Assembly (NCBI RefSeq): GCF_019880585.1
Contig: NZ_JAINVV010000004.1
Coordinates: 496,001-560,000 of the forward strand
From: Sphingomonas colocasiae
GTDB lineage: Bacteria; Pseudomonadota; Alphaproteobacteria; Sphingomonadales; Sphingomonadaceae
Direction: 5' to 3'
Length of the DNA: 64,000 nt
Below the pieces are notes generated by a model. The model ran no database searches, had not been told where the DNA came from, and saw only the letters and a program-made list of their open reading frames with translations. This document shows positions 53,894 through 62,225 of the stretch, piece by piece. Numbering within the stretch: position 1 is the stretch's first letter; each line of letters opens with the position of its first letter. The position numbers and the translations under genes were made by a program.

Positions 53894-54997
53894 ATGATGC
53901 AGATGTCCAAGATCGAGCGATTGCAGAAAGGGCCCCATTCGCCGTCGAAGCTGAAATCGGCGTTCGACCTGAACTCGTTCTGGGATTCCTTCGTGGAGAT
54001 CATCGACACCGCGATTCCCTATGAAGCCTGCGAGCTCTTTTTCGATTTCGATGGCTTCCAGCCGCGTCGCGCATTGTACCATTCCCGCAAGGCCGGGCAT
54101 TCCGGATATCGTCCGCCCGTCAGCCTGAGCATCGCGGCGCCCTATCTGCAGAGAAATCCACGCGAGAAACTGTACAGCTATTCCCAGATTGCGCGTACCG
54201 ATCCGGAGGCACCGCAGCGCCGCGACGAACAGAAGAGGAAATCGCACGAATGGAAGGACTTCGTGCAATCCGCCTTCTGGCGTGACGGCGAACTGGAAGC
54301 CGTCATCAGCATCGGGTGGGACAGCCTGGACAAGACCTTGCCCGAACGTGCGATGGATCTGCTGAGGGGGCTGTATTTCGATGTCGAGACCGCGCTTCGG
54401 CGCCTGCGCATGCTCGATCATGAGCGGCTGAAATATGGCGCTCTCGAGCAGGTGATGCTCGACATGCCGATCCCGGTGATGCTGATCGATGGTGACGGCG
54501 AATTGCTGTTCTGCAATGCCCGCGCCCGCGCGGCCAATGCGCGCTGGAATGCCGCGCTGCCAAGGGCCGCGGAGCCTCTGCCGGCCTCGCTGAGGGGCAT
54601 GATCGAGGATCGGCGATCCGGCGACGACCCCGCCTGGGTCGGCCAGATCCGGCATCCCGGCCTCGAGAATTTCTGGATCCGCGTCGGCGTGAGCTGGGGA
54701 ACGCCCAGTATCCGGTCGAGCCCATGCTATGTCGTAACCTTCGTCGAACAAGACGACATATGCGCCGAAGGCAAGACGCATCTGCCGGACAAGGTGGATC
54801 AATCGATCAGTGCCTTGCAGTCATTGTCACCGCGGGAGAGGCATGTGGCGATACTGATCAGTCAGGGACTGAGAAATGCGGAGATCGCGCAAAAGCTGGT
54901 GCGTTCCCGAAGGACGATCGAGTTCCAGGTCGCCTCCATATTCAGAAAACTCAATATTTCCAATCGCGTTCAACTGGTGCGTTTGATGTCCGTCTGA
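53894..54997 (+). CDS. LuxR-family regulator with PAS-like sensor domain
   Basis: A 367-residue regulator: an N-terminal domain of unclear fold (about 20-200; FDLNSFWDSFVEIIDTAIPYEACELFFDFDG), a PAS-like segment (about 190-290; VMLDMPIPVMLIDGDGELLFCNARARAANA), and a C-terminal LuxR HTH (SPRERHVAILISQGLRNAEIAQKLVRSRRTIEFQVASIFRKLNISNRVQLVRLM) in the last 60 residues. There is no receiver domain, so it senses a ligand directly rather than by phosphorylation. The strong GGGAGGAAA ribosome site fixes the start. It sits immediately upstream of the siderophore-type TonB receptor and is the best candidate controller of the 55-64 kb genes. Confidence 0.88.
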   Translation: MMQMSKIERLQKGPHSPSKLKSAFDLNSFWDSFVEIIDTAIPYEACELFFDFDGFQPRRALYHSRKAGHSGYRPPVSLSIAAPYLQRNPREKLYSYSQIARTDPEAPQRRDEQKRKSHEWKDFVQSAFWRDGELEAVISIGWDSLDKTLPERAMDLLRGLYFDVETALRRLRMLDHERLKYGALEQVMLDMPIPVMLIDGDGELLFCNARARAANARWNAALPRAAEPLPASLRGMIEDRRSGDDPAWVGQIRHPGLENFWIRVGVSWGTPSIRSSPCYVVTFVEQDDICAEGKTHLPDKVDQSISALQSLSPRERHVAILISQGLRNAEIAQKLVRSRRTIEFQVASIFRKLNISNRVQLVRLMSV

Positions 54998-55140
54998 CGC
55001 CGTTCGCACCCGTAAAGAAAAACGGAATCTGAAGAACACGATCGATGGCCGCGCTTTTGCGCGTTGGCCTCGCTCGCCTTGCAATCATCGCGCCCTGGGA
55101 CGGCGCGTGAACGATCAAACGCAAAAAACGGGGAGAAGTC

Positions 55141-57357
55141 ATGTCCAACCATTCATCCAGTCGCAGCGCCTCCCGGGGCGTGTTCAAGCGGTCCTTTCTG
55201 TCGATGGCCGCGCCGGTGCCGCTCGCGCTCGCGCTGTTCCATGCCGCACCCGCGATGGCCCAGGCCAATGCCGATGAGGACAAGGAGTCGAAGGAAATCC
55301 AGGACGCCATCGTCGTGGTCGGCAATGCCGCGGCGCGCGACCTCACCATCGGCCGGACGCCGCTTTCGATCCGCGAAACGCCGATGTCGGTGGTCGTCAT
55401 GGACGCCGGGCGCATCGAGGACCAGAATCTTCGCAGCCTCGACGATGTGCTGCTGCAGACGCCGGGCGTGGTCCTGGGCGCGGACAGCAGCATCGAGAAT
55501 ACCTATTATGCGCGCGGCCATGTGATCCAGTCGACCCAATATGACGGCATGACGACCGAAACCGCCGCCGAACAGATCGCCAGCCCGAACATGGCGATGT
55601 ACGAAGCAGTCGAAGTCCTGCTCGGTTCCAACGGCTTGCTGAATGGCGTCAACGGATTCGGCTCCATCAATCTGCGTCGCAAGCGCGCGCTCGACTCGTT
55701 CCAGTTCAACGGCGGCGTGGCGGCCGGCAGTTGGGATCGCTACCATATCGACGCCGATGTTACCGGCCCGCTCGACAAGGATGGCAAGGTGCGTGGCCGC
55801 GTCGTCGCGTCCTACGACAGCAAGCAATATTTCTACCCCTATGCCGATTTCAAGGAATTGCTGCTGTTCGGCACCCTGGAAGCCGATCTGACCGAGACGA
55901 CGAGGTTGCGCGTCGCTTCGCACTGGCAGAATACGGATGCGCATCCGAACACGCCCGGCGTGCCATTCTATACCGATGGCGGTTCGATCGGCCTGCCGCG
56001 CTCGACCATGCTGAGCCCGGCCTGGAGCCGGTTCCGCTACAATACGAAGAACGCGTTCGTCGAATTGAACCAGGAACTCGGATCCGATTGGAGCATCAAG
56101 GGGATGTTCAACTATCTGGATACCAAGAGTTCGAACAATTACGCCTATTATTGGGGTGGAATCGATCGCGCGACCCAGGCCGGGGCGGCGGACTGGATGG
56201 GGCTGTTCTTCGAACAGGCGAGGTTCCGCCTGAAGCAGCAGGCCTATGATCTGGCGATCAGCGGACCGCTGCGCTTCTGGGGACGGGAGCATCGGGTGCT
56301 GCTGGGCGTCAATCACCAGGCGACGCGGTCCTTCTCGACATGGGCCTATCCGTCACCCGACGATAATCGGATCAATATCTTCGATTTCGATCCCACCAGC
56401 GTGCCCCGGCCCGATTGGGGGACTCCCGAATATTATTCTCCGGCCTCCACCACGCAGACCGGCATATTCGGGCAGGTCGCGCTCAAGCCGCTCGACAGTC
56501 TGACGGTCATGCTGGGCGGCCGCGTCAGCTGGTGGGAAACCGATTCCCGCGGATATATCTGGGGCACCAACGCCTATGACTGGGGGGACAAGCTCAAGCT
56601 CGACTCGCTGTTCACGCCATTGGTCGGGCTGGTGTGGGATTTCTCCAAATCATGGTCGGCCTATGCGAGCTTCACCGATTATCAGACGCCGCAAACCGCC
56701 AGGAATCGCGACGGCGATTTGCTGGGGCCGATGAAGGCGACGAATTACGAAATCGGGATCAAGGGCGCGTTCTACGGCGGCAGGCTGACGACGTCGCTCG
56801 CATTCTTCCGCTTGCAGGAGGTCAATCGCGCGATCGCGGATACGGCCGGTCCGCCGAACCAGGGCGGGGCGACTCCCTTCATCGCGGGTGGTGAAACGCG
56901 CAGCGACGGCATCGAGCTTCAGCTCAATGGCCAGATCACGAACGACTGGAGCATGAACTTCGGCTATACGTACAATACGACGAAATATGTGAAAGCGGAT
57001 GTCGATCAGGGCAGGCCCTTCGCAACCTTCACGCCGAAGCATCTCGCCAAGCTCTGGACCCTGTATTGCCTGCCGTTCGACGACGGGCGCATGTCGGTCG
57101 GGCTTGGCATCGTGGCGCAAAGCAAGCTTCGCCGGCCCCTTGATGATCAATGGTCGGTATTCCTGAAGAAGAAAGGATATATCGTTGCTGACGTAAGAGT
57201 TACCTATCGCGTTACCGAAAACTGGACGGCTGGCGTCAATCTCAACAACATCTTCGACAAGAAATACTATGCCGGATCCGTCGGTAGCAGTGCCGATGGC
57301 AATCATTTCTACGGCGATCCGCGGAACTTCATGTTCACGCTTCGCGGAAAATACTGA
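55141..57357 (+). CDS. TonB-dependent receptor, siderophore (FhuE/FpvA-like) type
   Basis: A 738-residue outer-membrane receptor with signal peptide ending PAMAQ (about residue 40). The spacer carries a TonB-box-like DAIVVVGNAAARD. The plug (about 60-200) includes TPLSIRETPMSVVVMDAGRIED and DDVLLQTPGVVLG, and the barrel ends in an aromatic residue (TLRGKY, Tyr instead of the usual Phe). Compared with the two earlier receptors it is shorter and closer to hydroxamate/ferric-coprogen or pyoverdine receptors. There is no FecR-like signalling domain and no adjacent sigma factor. ATG 55141 has GGGGAGAAG upstream. The cargo is unknown: a siderophore or another large peptide is possible. Confidence 0.9.
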   Translation: MSNHSSSRSASRGVFKRSFLSMAAPVPLALALFHAAPAMAQANADEDKESKEIQDAIVVVGNAAARDLTIGRTPLSIRETPMSVVVMDAGRIEDQNLRSLDDVLLQTPGVVLGADSSIENTYYARGHVIQSTQYDGMTTETAAEQIASPNMAMYEAVEVLLGSNGLLNGVNGFGSINLRRKRALDSFQFNGGVAAGSWDRYHIDADVTGPLDKDGKVRGRVVASYDSKQYFYPYADFKELLLFGTLEADLTETTRLRVASHWQNTDAHPNTPGVPFYTDGGSIGLPRSTMLSPAWSRFRYNTKNAFVELNQELGSDWSIKGMFNYLDTKSSNNYAYYWGGIDRATQAGAADWMGLFFEQARFRLKQQAYDLAISGPLRFWGREHRVLLGVNHQATRSFSTWAYPSPDDNRINIFDFDPTSVPRPDWGTPEYYSPASTTQTGIFGQVALKPLDSLTVMLGGRVSWWETDSRGYIWGTNAYDWGDKLKLDSLFTPLVGLVWDFSKSWSAYASFTDYQTPQTARNRDGDLLGPMKATNYEIGIKGAFYGGRLTTSLAFFRLQEVNRAIADTAGPPNQGGATPFIAGGETRSDGIELQLNGQITNDWSMNFGYTYNTTKYVKADVDQGRPFATFTPKHLAKLWTLYCLPFDDGRMSVGLGIVAQSKLRRPLDDQWSVFLKKKGYIVADVRVTYRVTENWTAGVNLNNIFDKKYYAGSVGSSADGNHFYGDPRNFMFTLRGKY

Positions 57358-57442
57358 AATCCGATCCCATGTTCCGGGGGCGCAGGGCGATTGCTTGTCC
57401 TGACGAGCGGGGATCCGCGCCTCCTTCTTTCTGGAGTCCTGA

Positions 57443-58441
57443 ATGAGCATCTCTCTTTCCCCGGTCAGCGTTCCGGCCGAAGCGAAGCCCGACGACGACG
57501 GTCTCGATCCGGAAATCCGCGCATTCGTGCGCGGAATGTCCGAGCGTTGGCGCCAGCATCCCCCATTGGCGTCGGTCGGGATTCCGGAAGCGCGGAAGAT
57601 CGCGGAAGAGGTGCGCAGCGTCTGGACCGAAGGCGGGCCGCGCATGGCGCGCACCACCGAAATCCAGGTGCCGATGGACGAGGGCAGCGTGAGGATCCGG
57701 ATCCTGCAACCCGAAGGGGCGAGCGCCCAGCCCGCGCTCGTCTATCTTCACGGCGGCGGCTGGACGATCTTCAGCATCGACACCCATGATCGGCTGATGC
57801 GCGAATATGCGGGCCGCGCGGGCATTACCGTGGTGGCGGTCGATTATTCGCTCTCGCCCGAGGTGCGCTTTCCCCGCGCGATCGAGGAGACGCTGGCGGT
57901 TGTGCACTGGCTGCGCGCCAATGGCGGCGCCTATGGCATCGACGCGGCCCGTATCGCGATCGGCGGCGATTCAGCCGGCGCCGCGATGACCCTCGCGGTC
58001 TGCATGATGCTCCGCGATGCCGGTCTCGGCGATGCCGTGTCGGCGATGCTGCTCAATTACGGCGCCTATGACGCCGCCTGCGACACGCCATCCTACGATC
58101 GCTACGGCAATGGCGGCTATATGTGGGATTCGGGCGAGATGGCCGCGTTCTGGGCGAATTATCTCGCCGATCCCGCCGATGCGCTCAATCCGCTCGCCTG
58201 CCCGATCCGCGGTGACGTCCACGATCTGCCGCCATCGTTCCACGCGATACCGGAATGCGACGTGATGTTCGACGAAGCGCGCGTCATGGCCGAAAAACTG
58301 CGTGTCGCCGGAAACAGGGCGCAGACGGTGATCTATCCCGGCGCGACGCACAGCTTCCTAGAAGCCGTCTCCGTCGCCCGCATCGCGGACCGCGCTTTCG
58401 ACGAGGCGTCGCGCTGGCTGAAGGACATGCTCGACGCCTGA
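57443..58441 (+). CDS. cytoplasmic alpha/beta-hydrolase, hormone-sensitive-lipase type
   Basis: A 332-residue carboxylesterase of the HSL/family IV group without a signal peptide. Motifs: the oxyanion HGGGWTIF (103-110), the nucleophile Ser177 in GGDSAGAAM, the Asp region ECDVMFDEARVMAEKL, and the catalytic His in GATHSFLEAV. It probably hydrolyses short esters after import. ATG 57443 has GGAG upstream. It lies between the TonB receptor and the exported S9 peptidase on the same strand. Confidence 0.88.
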   Translation: MSISLSPVSVPAEAKPDDDGLDPEIRAFVRGMSERWRQHPPLASVGIPEARKIAEEVRSVWTEGGPRMARTTEIQVPMDEGSVRIRILQPEGASAQPALVYLHGGGWTIFSIDTHDRLMREYAGRAGITVVAVDYSLSPEVRFPRAIEETLAVVHWLRANGGAYGIDAARIAIGGDSAGAAMTLAVCMMLRDAGLGDAVSAMLLNYGAYDAACDTPSYDRYGNGGYMWDSGEMAAFWANYLADPADALNPLACPIRGDVHDLPPSFHAIPECDVMFDEARVMAEKLRVAGNRAQTVIYPGATHSFLEAVSVARIADRAFDEASRWLKDMLDA

Positions 58442-58489
58442 GCGAAAGGCCGGGCCTGCCCCGGCGCCCCGAAAATGGAGTGACGCAGC

Positions 58490-60526
58490 ATGCCCGATCG
58501 ACCCATGGCTGCCGCCGGACGAAAGCCGTTGCGATCGTTTCTGCGCAGATATGCCGCCTTCCTGTTGATATCGTCGACGGCGGTCATGGTGGACGGGCAT
58601 GCGTTCGCGGCGCCATCGCGCGCGGTTGGGATCGCGGATCTGGAAAAACTGCAAACCGTGTCGGGCATGCGCCTTTCGCCCGACGGAAGCCAGGCCGTCT
58701 ATACCGTGACGGAGAAGGATGCGGGCGGCGACGAAACGCGCACCAGCATCTGGAAAGTGGCGGTGAAAGGCGGCGCGCCGGTGCGGATCGGCACCGGCCA
58801 TATGCCAGGCTGGAGCCATGACGGCCGCCGGATCAGCTTCCTGCGCGCCAACGCGCGGGGGCCGCAGCTTTGGCTGATCGACGATGCGGCGAGTGGCACG
58901 GAACGGCGCGTCACCGATATTCCCGGTGGCATCGACAGCTATGTCTGGTCGCCGGACGGTGCTCGGCTGGCGTTGGTGCATACGGAGCGAACCGAGGAAC
59001 CGCGCGACGGCGCGGCGACGGCGGTACCATCGCCCTGGGTGATCGATCGCGTGATCTTCAAGGCGGATGCGGGCAGCGGCTATCTCCATTCGGGCATCAA
59101 ATCGCCGCGAATCTATCTGTTCGAACCTGAAACCGGGGCGTTCGCGCCATTGACGGCCGGCGGCGATTTCGAGGAATCCGATCCGGCCTGGTCTCCGGAC
59201 GGGACGCGCATCGCCTTTGTCAGCAACCGCGAACGCGACTGGCAGCACAGCGATTATGGCGACATCCATGTCGCCGAAGCGCGCGCCGGCAGCACGCCCA
59301 GGCGATTGACCGATTTTCCGGGCGCGGATTATGGCCCGGCCTGGAGCCCCGACGGACGCCGGATTGTGTTCCTGCAGGGCAGCGATCCGAAATACTGGAT
59401 GTACAATCAAACCGGTCTGGCGATCGTTCCGGCCGATGGCGGCGTCGTCCGGCCGATCGGACGGGCGCTGGATCGCGATATGAACCGCGCACGTTTTTCG
59501 GCGGATGGGCGTGAGGTCCATGTTCTCGTCGACGACGACCGCGAGCGCTATCTGGCGCGGATCCCGGTCGCCGGCGGCAAGGCGATCCGCATGTCTCCGT
59601 CCTCACTGGTGCTTCACGACTATCAGGTCGCGGGCGGCAAGACGGTCGTGCTGGCCGCGTCGAGCATGCATCCGGCCGAGATCTTCGCGCTGGATAGCGG
59701 AAAGCCCCGCGCGCTCACCCGGCACAATGCCGTCGTGCTAGACGGGATCGCGGTGGCGGGCTGGGAGGATGTGTCGTTCACGGCCGGCGACGGCACGCGC
59801 GTCTCCGGTCTGCTGGCGAAACCCGTCGGCTATGTCGCGGGGAGATCCTATCCGACGATCCTCTGGCTCCATGGCGGCCCCTATGGCCAGGATACCCGCG
59901 AGTTCGATCCGGTCACGCAATGGCTGGCGGCGAACGGCTATGCGGTGCTGGCGGTCAATTATCGCGGCAGCAGCGGTCGTGGCGTCGAATTCGGGCGCGG
60001 GATATTCGCCGATTGGGGCAATCGCGACGTCAGCGATTCACTGGCCGGTATCGATCATCTGGTCCGCCAGGGCATCGCCGACCCCGATCGCCTTGGTGTC
60101 GGCGGCTGGAGTTATGGCGGCTTCCTGACCGATTTCATCATCGCCAGCGATACGCGCTTCAAGGCCGCGATATCGGGCGCGGGATCGGGGACGAAGACAT
60201 CGCTCTACGGCACCGATCTTTATGCGCATGGCAACGAACTGGAATTCGGAACGCTCTGGAGCGACAGGGATACATGGCTGCGCGTGTCGCGGCCGCTGTT
60301 CCAGGCCGATCGTATCGTCACCCCCACACTGTTCCTGCACGGGGAAAAGGATTTCAACGTGCCGGTCAGCGGCAGCGAGCAGATGTACCGGGCGTTGAAG
60401 ACGCTGCGCGTTCCCACGCAGATGGTGATCTATCCCGACGAGCATCATTCGATCCATCGCCCGAGCTTCGTGCGCGACATGATGCAGCGCATCGTCAAAT
60501 GGTACGATCAATATCTGTCGAAATAG
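58490..60526 (+). CDS. exported S9-family serine peptidase (propeller plus hydrolase)
   Basis: A 678-residue peptidase. The signal sequence (about 13-40, RSFLRRYAAFLLISSTAVMV... HAFA) predicts export. It has a WD/TolB-like propeller, with repeats such as YVWSPDGARLALVHTERTEE and PAWSPDGTRIAFVSNRERDWQ, then the catalytic domain: PTILWLHGGPYGQDTREFD, nucleophile Ser541 in GGWSYGGFLTDF, Asp in GEKDFNVPVSG and His in DEHHSIHRP. Overall it is like DPP4/acylaminoacyl-peptidase and the lasso-peptide isopeptidases of sphingomonads, though no lasso precursor or biosynthesis genes are present. Its position next to a TonB receptor suggests degradation of the imported peptide. Confidence 0.9.
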   Translation: MPDRPMAAAGRKPLRSFLRRYAAFLLISSTAVMVDGHAFAAPSRAVGIADLEKLQTVSGMRLSPDGSQAVYTVTEKDAGGDETRTSIWKVAVKGGAPVRIGTGHMPGWSHDGRRISFLRANARGPQLWLIDDAASGTERRVTDIPGGIDSYVWSPDGARLALVHTERTEEPRDGAATAVPSPWVIDRVIFKADAGSGYLHSGIKSPRIYLFEPETGAFAPLTAGGDFEESDPAWSPDGTRIAFVSNRERDWQHSDYGDIHVAEARAGSTPRRLTDFPGADYGPAWSPDGRRIVFLQGSDPKYWMYNQTGLAIVPADGGVVRPIGRALDRDMNRARFSADGREVHVLVDDDRERYLARIPVAGGKAIRMSPSSLVLHDYQVAGGKTVVLAASSMHPAEIFALDSGKPRALTRHNAVVLDGIAVAGWEDVSFTAGDGTRVSGLLAKPVGYVAGRSYPTILWLHGGPYGQDTREFDPVTQWLAANGYAVLAVNYRGSSGRGVEFGRGIFADWGNRDVSDSLAGIDHLVRQGIADPDRLGVGGWSYGGFLTDFIIASDTRFKAAISGAGSGTKTSLYGTDLYAHGNELEFGTLWSDRDTWLRVSRPLFQADRIVTPTLFLHGEKDFNVPVSGSEQMYRALKTLRVPTQMVIYPDEHHSIHRPSFVRDMMQRIVKWYDQYLSK

Positions 60527-60557
60527 CACGCCCCCGTTCGAGCGGAGAAGACAAGCC

Positions 60558-62114
60558 ATGGCGGTTATCGAAGACGGCGGCGCGATGCCGCGCCGGCGGT
60601 TTCTCAAACAGGCGCTGGCGGGATCCATCGTCGCGGTCTCCGCCGCGCATGGCCGTTCCCCCAGCCGGGCGGGCGCATGCATCACCAATATCCGCCTGAT
60701 CGACGGCACCGGCGCGGCGGCCCGGCGCGCGGCGGTGCGGATCGCGGGTGGCCGCATCGTCGAGATCGGCGCCACGTTCGCGCCGCGTGCCGGTGAGGCG
60801 GTGCATGACGGGCAGGGGCAGGTGCTGGCGCCCGGCTTCATCGATACGCACAGCCATCATGATCGCGGATTGCCCGACGCGCCCGACGCGGCGGCGCTGC
60901 TGAGCCAGGGCGTGACCACGATCGTTGTCGGGCAGGATGGTTCTGCGGCACTGCCCTTGCGGTCGCTATGGGGCGACCTGGCGAAGACCGGCGCGGCGGT
61001 GAACGTCGCATCCTATAGCGGGCATAACAGCCTGCGCGCGAAGGTGATGGGCGAAGATTACCGGCGTGCCGCCACGACCGGCGAAATCGAGCGGATGAAG
61101 GCGTTGCTCGATGCCGATATGCGCGCCGGCGCGATCGGGCTGTCGAGCGGTCTCGGCTATGATCCCGGCATCTATTCGGCGTCGGACGAGGTCGTCGCGC
61201 TCTGCAAGACGATCGCGCCTTATGGCGGGCGCTATATCAGCCATATTCGCAGCGAAAACGTCAATCTCTGGGCATCGATCGACGAACTGATCCGCATCGG
61301 CCGGGAGGCGCGGGTGCCGGTGCAGCTTTCGCACGCGAAATTGTCCATGGCGTCGTTATGGGGCCAGTCGCGGAAACTGCTCGACCGGCTGGACGCGGCC
61401 CGGGCGCAGGGCATCGATGCGACGCTGGACATCTACCCGTACGAATATTGGCAATCCACCATGACGGTGATGCTGCCCGATCGCGATTTCGACGATATCG
61501 AGGCGGCGCGGTTCGCCTTGCGCAATTTCGTTGTTCCGGAACGCGTGATCTTCAACGTCTATGATGCCGATCCCACGATCGTCGGCAAGACGCTCGCTGC
61601 GCTGGCGGCGGAACGCGGGCGCGATCCGGCCGAACTCTATCTCGAACTGATCCGCACGGCCGTGGCGGCGGACAAGGATGAAAGCATCATCGCCGCCAGC
61701 ATGAGCGAGGCGGATATCGCGACGATGATGCGCTGGCCGCACGCCAATATCTGTTCGGACGGCGAAATGCGGGGCGGACATCCGCGCGGCGCCGGATCGT
61801 TCAGTCGCATCCTGCGCAAATATGTGCGCGAAGACGGGGTCTTGACGCTCGAACAGGCGGTTCACAAGATGTCGGGCCTGGCGGCGGATCATATGGGCTT
61901 TCGCGATCGCGGCCGGATTCGTCCGGGGCAGGCGGCGGATCTGGTCCTTTTCGATCCGGACATAGTGCGCGATCATGCGTCGATCGAGACGCCCCGCGCG
62001 CTCTCGACCGGCATAAGCCGCGTCTGGGTCAATGGCGAACCGGTCTGGCACGATGCGCGGGCGACGGGCGCCCTGCCCGGGCAAACCCTGCTCAACCGGC
62101 ACCCCCTCGGCTGA
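60558..62114 (+). CDS. Tat-exported N-acyl-D-amino-acid deacylase (D-aminoacylase)
   Basis: An amidohydrolase of 518 residues that removes the acyl group from N-acyl-D-amino acids. A Tat signal (MPRRRFLKQALAGSIVAVSAA) is followed by an amidohydrolase barrel with the binuclear-metal His-x-His in APGFIDTHSHHDRG (His98, His100). Further ligands probably lie in GRYISHIRSEN and VQLSHAKLSM, with the catalytic Asp in NICSDGEMRGGHPRG. The C-terminal composite domain is PGQAADLVLFDPDI. The family includes D-aminoacylases acting on N-acetyl- and N-fatty-acyl-D-amino acids. It pairs functionally with the D-glutamate genes (dgcN/dgcA). The start ATG 60558 has GGAGAAG upstream. Confidence 0.9.
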   Translation: MAVIEDGGAMPRRRFLKQALAGSIVAVSAAHGRSPSRAGACITNIRLIDGTGAAARRAAVRIAGGRIVEIGATFAPRAGEAVHDGQGQVLAPGFIDTHSHHDRGLPDAPDAAALLSQGVTTIVVGQDGSAALPLRSLWGDLAKTGAAVNVASYSGHNSLRAKVMGEDYRRAATTGEIERMKALLDADMRAGAIGLSSGLGYDPGIYSASDEVVALCKTIAPYGGRYISHIRSENVNLWASIDELIRIGREARVPVQLSHAKLSMASLWGQSRKLLDRLDAARAQGIDATLDIYPYEYWQSTMTVMLPDRDFDDIEAARFALRNFVVPERVIFNVYDADPTIVGKTLAALAAERGRDPAELYLELIRTAVAADKDESIIAASMSEADIATMMRWPHANICSDGEMRGGHPRGAGSFSRILRKYVREDGVLTLEQAVHKMSGLAADHMGFRDRGRIRPGQAADLVLFDPDIVRDHASIETPRALSTGISRVWVNGEPVWHDARATGALPGQTLLNRHPLG

Positions 62115-62225
62115 GCGATCCTGATCATGTCGCTTCAGGCGCGATCAGGTCGATTTCAGTGGAAAGATTTGCCGATCGGAGAATTCGGCGTAAGCTGTTG
62201 CGTCACCATCCCCGGGGGAATCACC

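Noticed and set aside
57443-60526. Lasso-peptide cluster, because the S9 peptidase beside a TonB receptor recalls isopeptidase loci
   Set aside because: No precursor peptide gene, leader-binding protein, cysteine peptidase or asparagine-synthetase-like cyclase is present, and gaps between genes are too short to hide them.
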